A stretch of 64,000 nucleotides of DNA from assembly GCA_032622095.1 (NCBI GenBank), contig CP136064.1, forward strand, positions 254,264,484 through 254,328,483, given 5' to 3'. Origin of the DNA: Siphonodentalium dalli. Its lineage: Eukaryota; Mollusca; Scaphopoda; Gadilida; Siphonodentaliidae. Under the pieces are notes generated by a model, which worked only from the letters and a program-made list of their open reading frames with translations, did not search any database and was not told the origin of the DNA. Positions 58,671 through 64,000 of the stretch are shown one piece after another. The position numbers and the translations under genes are program-made. Each line of letters begins with the position of its first letter. The first letter of the stretch is position 1.

Positions 58671-59409
58671 TCTATTATATATTTTGGAAGATCTGTCTGT
58701 CTGTGTGTCAGTCTGTGTGTTCGCGATGGACTCGAAAACGGCCTAACCGATTTCGATGAAACTTGGTACATGGCGGTATTTTCGGCCGAGAACTGGCTTA
58801 GGCCTATTAATTTGTCCGTTCGACGTGACATTGACCTTGAAATCGGGTAATTTCAAGGTCAAACGACCGAATATCTCGGGATTTAGATGAAACTTGGTAT
58901 GTGGGAGTACTTTCGGCCGAGGGGTGACATGAGCCTATTACTTTGCCTGTGCGACGTGACCTTGACCTTGAAATATGGTCATTTCAAGGTCAAACGCCCG
59001 AATATCACGGGATTTCGATGAAACTTGGTATGTGGGGGTATTTTCGGCCGGGGAATGGCATAGGCTCATTAATTTGCCCGTGCGACGTGACATTGACCTT
59101 GAAATCGGGTCAATTCAAGGTCAAATCGACAATTTTTATTGGATTTCGACGAAATTTGATACATGGGGTTACTTTTGTACACTGAGTGTTTTGGACGGGT
59201 CAAATCGTGGCCCAGCCTCACCTTGACCTTCTAAATGATCAATTCAAGGTCAAATCGGGTAAAACCGGATGGATTTCGACGGGCACGTTTGTCGGGTACT
59301 TTTGTCCGTGCAGTATTTTTGACTGATCAAATCGTGACCCCATTTGACCTTGACCTTTAAAATGGACAATTCAAGGGCAAAGCCCGGACGAAGTCGGGTC
59401 ACCTTCTAG
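58671..59409 (+). mobile_element. Non-autonomous Helitron 2 (739 bp), head-to-tail with Helitron 1
   Basis: Same start, internal units, terminal hairpin and CTAG as Helitron 1. The T of the target follows at 59410. The junction CTAG|TCTATT joins one 3' end directly to the next 5' end with no filler. Confidence 0.85.
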
Positions 59410-59446
59410 TATACATATATACGGAAGTCTCAAAATATATAGTAGA

Positions 59447-60258
59447 CTAGCATGTTAGCCCGCCACTGGCGTGGTTCGTCTCATGGCTTTGTTCGAAAAA
59501 GCAATTGCAACAGCTTCCGAGACACGTATGCTGCACCTAGGTGTAAAATTTCTTCGAAATCCGCCAGTTTTACCCGATTTGACCTTGAATTGATAATGTT
59601 CAAGGTCAAGCTCAGGTCGTGGTCGCAATGTAACCGGTCCATGACACTTCCCGTGGGTAGCAAGTTTGAGCTCAATCGGTTCGAGTCTATAAAGAACACA
59701 CACATATATATAAGTTGTGGGTACCCGTTTCAAGGTGAAGATGACCTCGGGCGGAAAAACTGACCCTATGAAAATCTCCCCCGTTCCTAGGAAGCCCTAA
59801 GTACGTAAGAATCACAAAACACGCTCATGTCTGGATACAGTCACGCTCACCTGTGGACACAGACGTGAGAATCACATTACTCGCATACGCTCTTTATCAA
59901 CGACACTGCGGATACGAACGCTCTTTAAATATCAACGCGATTAACCCCACATTGCCAATGACGGTCATTTTTGTGACTGAGGGTGGAGAACGGGTGCTTG
60001 GAGCTTCTCCAAAACGCCGCGACGACTATTCCCGTGGGTTTTTACCCTTAGATGGGAAGTTTGGTCTCGATCGGTGCAGCCGTTTTCGATTCTATAAGAA
60101 TGGGTGCTCGGAGCTTCTCGAAAACGCCGCGACGACCATTCCCGTGGGTTTTTACCCTTAGATGGGAAGTTTGGTCTCGATCGGTGCAGCCGTTTTCGAT
60201 TCTATAAAGTACAACTATATATGTGCACACATATACATAGTTCTCAAAATATATAGTT
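59447..60258 (+). repeat. Long tandem repeat R, copy 3
   Basis: Begins TTAGCCCGCCACTGGCGTGG and is very close to copy 1 over the first 300 bp. A 90-bp piece ending GTTTTCGATTCTATAA is itself duplicated (about 60010-60205). It stops at CTCAAAATATATAGTTGATT, next to the LINE D fragment. Confidence 0.75.
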
Positions 60259-60264
60259 GATTTA

Positions 60265-61589
60265 TTAAGACTTCCGCACATCGAGATATTTGTAGTAGGT
60301 GACAACCTCACCTTCTGGCTGAGTGATAATATATTTATAATATCTGATGAATCTGGCGTGGATCTTAATCAATTCATCAAGTTGACAATCGGGAGGTTGA
60401 CTCGGTGGCTGATTCCTCACAGGAAAGCCAGCATTCCTCAAAAACATTCCATGGATGTCTGCGGCTCCTTCCATTTCACTAAAAATTTACCCTTTCGCTC
60501 GAAGCATCATATCGAACCTGTTCTTCTGAGAGTCGAAACTTTTGACAAATGTTGAAGATTTTTGTTTTGGAACAATGGGATCAACTTCCTTATTTGGTTT
60601 CGGAGCAAACGTAAAATCTGCAGTATCTGTATCAATTGCCTGTCAGATAGGTTCTGGAACAGGAGAAATATCATGATCTGGTGTTGGTAGTGATATACTA
60701 ACGATTTTTGTTTGACTCTCTGTCTGAGTGCTGGCATCAAAATATCATTTGTTAGAAACGGCAGATGAGTATGTGACTTGAGAAATTGATCGTCTGGCAC
60801 CAACTAATTTCTTAGCATCCATATACGATAAATGTTTCACATCCTTACATATTTGTGTCTTGAACTCATAGTCCCGTATGGGACATGAACGATCTAATGC
60901 AGCATGTGAAGCTTGACAGTTCGAACATTTGTTAGGATTTATACAATCCTTATGATCATGACCAGAAACAAAACAGCGTGCACAAATGGTTTCTCTACTT
61001 TTACAATGTTCCTGACCATGGGCATAGTCCTGGCATTTAACACATCGTAATGGATTTGGAACATAGGTACTTATATCTACCTTCATATACCCAACATTCA
61101 ATGTCGGTGGATGTTCGCACTGATTTAAGGCCGGAAGATAACTATTCAGAGGAACTCTTAGTCACCAACAGTCTTTGTAAATATACGGACTTCTGTAACT
61201 CCCTGTGGTACCAACCAGCCAATATATCTGATTCCGAAGAATCAGCTATATCGCCTGTTCGCAACACAGTTCTGCTACTATTTAATGTCTTGCGAGGTGT
61301 CTGTGCAATAGTTGTTAACTGCAGCAGAGCATCCGATGGAACTTTCTTTGAACATTCAATCAAGAGAGCCACTTATTGGTCCAGTCCTGATTGGTTTAAC
61401 AGATTTCAATTGTCCAGCAATGCTTTGTAGCGTTTTATCAATGACAAAGATAGAAGGTCTTTTCACATTTGGGTCAAAGCCAAGCAGCAAGTACTGAGGG
61501 AATACCACAGCATTATTTGGAAGTTGGTGTGTCATCACTCTCACGAGCAATACGTTGTATTTTTGTTTGAGATGCCATACGAAAAGCAA
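60265..61589 (-). pseudogene. LINE D ORF1 (gag-like zinc-knuckle protein), broken
   Basis: This is the RNA-binding ORF1 protein of a Jockey/CR1-group LINE, read right to left. The N-terminal part has LNSSRTVLRTGDIADSSESD and ILAGW, the block before the knuckles in such proteins. After a frameshift near 61130, three cysteine motifs follow at about 61044-60883: CVKCQDYAHGQEHC, CARCFVSGHDHKDC and CSNCQASHAALDRSC. The sequence then reads DAKKLVGARRSISQVTYSSA and shifts frame again near 60750. The final stop is at 60265, and the sequence leaves LINE similarity at once into repeat R. No ORF2 follows. Confidence 0.85.
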
Positions 61590-62170
61590 AACATCGACAA
61601 CTAGACCAGCAGCCGTGGTGGACTACCCTTAGAATTATGGTAGGACCAAAGACTGGTACATAGCTGAAGCGGTGACCCGTTTAGCAACTGCATATATCAG
61701 CCTTCTGGTACCTATCCACAATGAGACAGTCGTGAACAATACAGTATTCAACAGTCAACAATCATCAAGACAAACACACACAAGAGACAGGAGACAACAG
61801 AAACATACGTGAAAATAAAACAGAAAACAATACTTGAAACATCAGATGAGCAATACAACATATAACACAAATTGAATCTGAAACACTGTGGTGAGGCGTG
61901 ACCAGCCGATTGATTGAATCGGTTCAACTCAACCACCCGTATTGAAGGCGCGATTAGCCGATTGATTGAGCCAGATCAACTCAACCACCCTTATTGAAGA
62001 GAGATAGGATTAAAGAGGACCATGAGCTAAGTCGTATCCGCAGGTCGATGCCTCACGTGATACGGCAACCCTAGTACCTCAAGGACTCCTACACCACACG
62101 GGGTGCACCCCACAGCAAACAGGGTGTCACAATAGGGATGTTTACCCCTCGCAGTGGGGCGGTAGGCCTA
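61590..62170 (-). mobile_element. Probable 5' UTR of LINE D
   Basis: This lies upstream of ORF1 on the minus strand. It contains two near-identical 51-bp units (about 61908 and 61959) with CCGATTGATTGA and CAACTCAACCACC, and a palindromic GGGGTGCACCCCGTGTGG region at about 62090. Tandem promoter-like units upstream of ORF1 are common in LINEs. The assignment is by position and is inference. Confidence 0.45.
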
Positions 62171-63504
62171 TTCTAACCCGGTGCATATCTGGATACAATG
62201 TGAACGTATATATACAATGTACATGGGAAATTCCCATAATTAGTGTCATGTATTGCGGGATCAACAGCAAACCGCGTAATTAGATATACCGCAAAATGCC
62301 TTTGAATTGAGCCTTCTAGAAATTCCCACATACATTTATAAAACACAGATTTATAAATTGTTATATAGTGCCCTTCCCGATGTCAACTCCTTACTCATGA
62401 AACACCATGGTGATGTCTATATACAATTATAACAAATCAGAATGCATGGGCGGATGCTTTGTCTCAGTAATATATTTCCATTGCTTAGTCCACTGCTATG
62501 TTCCTCAGCTCGGGGCTTGACAATTAGTCCCGTTTTCGCCATCGCGGGTTAGACCTGCCCCCACGGTATCCAGCCGAAACTGTGTGTTCTTACCACGCCC
62601 TCCAAAAAACCTCCACCAAAACTCTAAATAAATGTTGTGACGCCGACACCGTTACTTTGGCAACTTTATAAACCACACCAGTATATATTCCCCATAAATA
62701 CCCATGTTAGATCCATTTAGAGCCCTCTATATAAAAAGCTGCCCCCCCCCAAATTTAGATTAGGGATAAAGAGACGGATATAAGTATGTTGAAAATAAAT
62801 AATAGATTGTCTCCTTATAGGACTTTTGACTGTTCGTAAAAATAAATACATCGAATTTGACAAAATATTTAAAATTTATCACTCCTTTACATATTTCTAC
62901 ACATTCCGGCTCATATAATCGTAGCCGATCGACATGAGAGCATAACCAGGGCGAATAAAACGTATTGATAAAATTAGATTCGGAAAATAAATAGCTGGTT
63001 AGATCCTGATCTGAACCATATATCGGAAAAGTGTCGGAGTAATTTATAACTACGGAGTTTCAGGCCCAATAACAAAAATATGGCGACAGTGTAGTCTGTG
63101 ATAAACAATGTAGTAATCACGCATCCATTACACCCACCTTTCTGTCAATAAATGTTGTTTTGCTAGAAAGCTACACAAACGTTTTAAAAATTGGAGTCCG
63201 ACCCTGATAAAAAAGAGCTGGAGTCAAAATCGGTTAGAACCAAAACTGCAGGAATAGTTGATCCCCAGTGGTCACATAGATCCACAATGCATGAGAACTA
63301 TGCAAAAATTTAAACGAACAGTACCATTCGTCCCGAACAAATCGCCGATAAACTAACGATAATTATTTCGCCAACGAGAGTCACTTTATATAATTTATAC
63401 GAAAGAATGGTGTTGTTTGACACCAACGTGATTAAAATACCTGCGTTGAGCAAGAGTACTAGCTGTCATCGGTAATGGCTTCAATTCACTGAAACATCTA
63501 GTAT
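62171..63504. other. No gene seen
   Basis: A C run lies at 62741-62750. No coding frame or repeat was recognised. Confidence 0.4.
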
Positions 63505-63690
63505 ATTTTATGACATTCATTCTGCTAATAAACGATTTGTCTACCTACCTCATCCAAAATAATCATGGGTAGAAACCATGGATCAGATTTGATTGATTGA
63601 GTTCTAACCATAAGCAGATACGATTGTCAAATATAACCGCGATAACTATGTAATACTAATAAGTTGGTTTAAACACTGTTTGTGTCATAA
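63505..63690 (+). repeat. Dispersed repeat shared with 55255-55465
   Basis: See the partner copy; same orientation. Confidence 0.75.
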
Positions 63691-63699
63691 AATGCACTG

Positions 63700-64000
63700 A
63701 ACATGAGAATACATAATGTATGGCGATTTATTATATATAAGGTATACATGGAAATACACAACGATATAATAATTTGTATGGTGATTTATAATATATGGTA
63801 TACATGAAAATACATAACGATATTATAATATGTATGATGACTTATTATATGTGCTATTTATGAACATACATAACGATAGTATTATAATATGCATGGTGCT
63901 TTATTATGTATATAGTATACATGTAAATACATAACGATATTATACTATGTATGGATATTTAGTATATATATGGTATACATGAAAATATATAACGATATTG
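63700..64000 (+). repeat. AT-rich tandem array, ~58-bp unit, running off the window
   Basis: Units start near 63718, 63775, 63831, 63890 and 63949. Each has TGTATGG.GATTTATTATAT or similar, GGTATACATGAAAATACA and TAACGATATTATA. The right end is not reached. Confidence 0.85.

Larger units (their letters stand above)
57077..59446 (+). repeat. Long tandem repeat R, copy 2, interrupted by two Helitrons
   Basis: The left part (57077-57925) is diverged and internally duplicated: CCCGTTCCTAGGAACGACAG with CATAAGAATCACACAACACG occurs at about 57448 and 57552. It reaches the GTTTTCGATTCTATGCAGTA landmark. After the Helitrons the last 37 bp resume at 59410 with TATACATATATACGG and CTCAAAATATATAGTAGACT. 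Frames at 57618-58109 and elsewhere are repeat-derived. Confidence 0.7.

Noticed and set aside
58085-59370. Promoter of a host gene based on the TGACCTTGA motifs
   Set aside because: The motifs belong to internal Helitron units and no transcription unit was found next to them; reported as a finding about the element only.
57618-59763. Frames of 80-163 codons rich in PVRRDLDLEIG repeats
   Set aside because: They translate the 130-bp Helitron units and repeat R; the same peptide appears in several frames and copies.

Overview
The window is eukaryotic, AT-rich, intron-bearing and crowded with transposable elements. The element types (CR1/Jockey-group LINEs, tRNA-derived SINE heads, TTAA and TA MITEs, Helitrons with CTAG ends, foldback elements) and a mig-17-like ADAM metalloprotease fit a lophotrochozoan animal, most likely a mollusc. 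This assignment is inference; no species-diagnostic gene is present. I see no intact rRNA or tRNA gene, no CRISPR array and no bacterial-style operon.

The only host gene I can support is a plus-strand ADAM-type metalloprotease. Four exons (15683-15888, 17400-17489, 18631-18754, 46842-46932) and a weaker fifth (55866-56073) join with matching splice phases. They encode a secreted-protease prodomain, a furin-type RRKR site and the start of the catalytic domain. The signal-peptide exon and the zinc-binding (HExxH) exon were not found. Exon 3 has a relic duplicate downstream. Exon 4 has a degenerate copy 201 bp upstream, and its 3' end with its splice donor is amplified into a 14-unit tandem array.

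Region by region: 0-9 kb holds a palindromic MITE, a diverged tandem array, a Helitron 3' end, a TA-flanked MITE, a G-tract-bordered inverted-repeat element and a 54-bp tandem repeat. 9-13.2 kb is a nested composite: LINE A carries a 5'-truncated LINE B flanked by a perfect 14-bp target duplication, plus a TTAA MITE in its 3' region. 14-19 kb holds ADAM exons 1-3 and tRNA-like SINE heads. 19-46.8 kb is one large intron (about 28 kb) with many inverted-repeat elements, a CTTAAG palindrome cluster and minisatellites. 46.6-48.6 kb holds exon 4, its array and an unidentified, frame-disrupted coding-like segment. 48.9-53.9 kb is a 3-kb foldback element interrupted by LINE C and bracketed by two copies of another repeat. 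55.9 kb holds candidate exon 5. 56.4-60.3 kb is a three-copy long repeat whose middle copy contains two head-to-tail Helitrons rich in nuclear-receptor-like DR0 motifs. 60.3-62.2 kb is a degraded LINE ORF1 on the minus strand. The window ends in an AT-rich tandem array.

Most other open frames are short and are repeat-encoded or chance frames.
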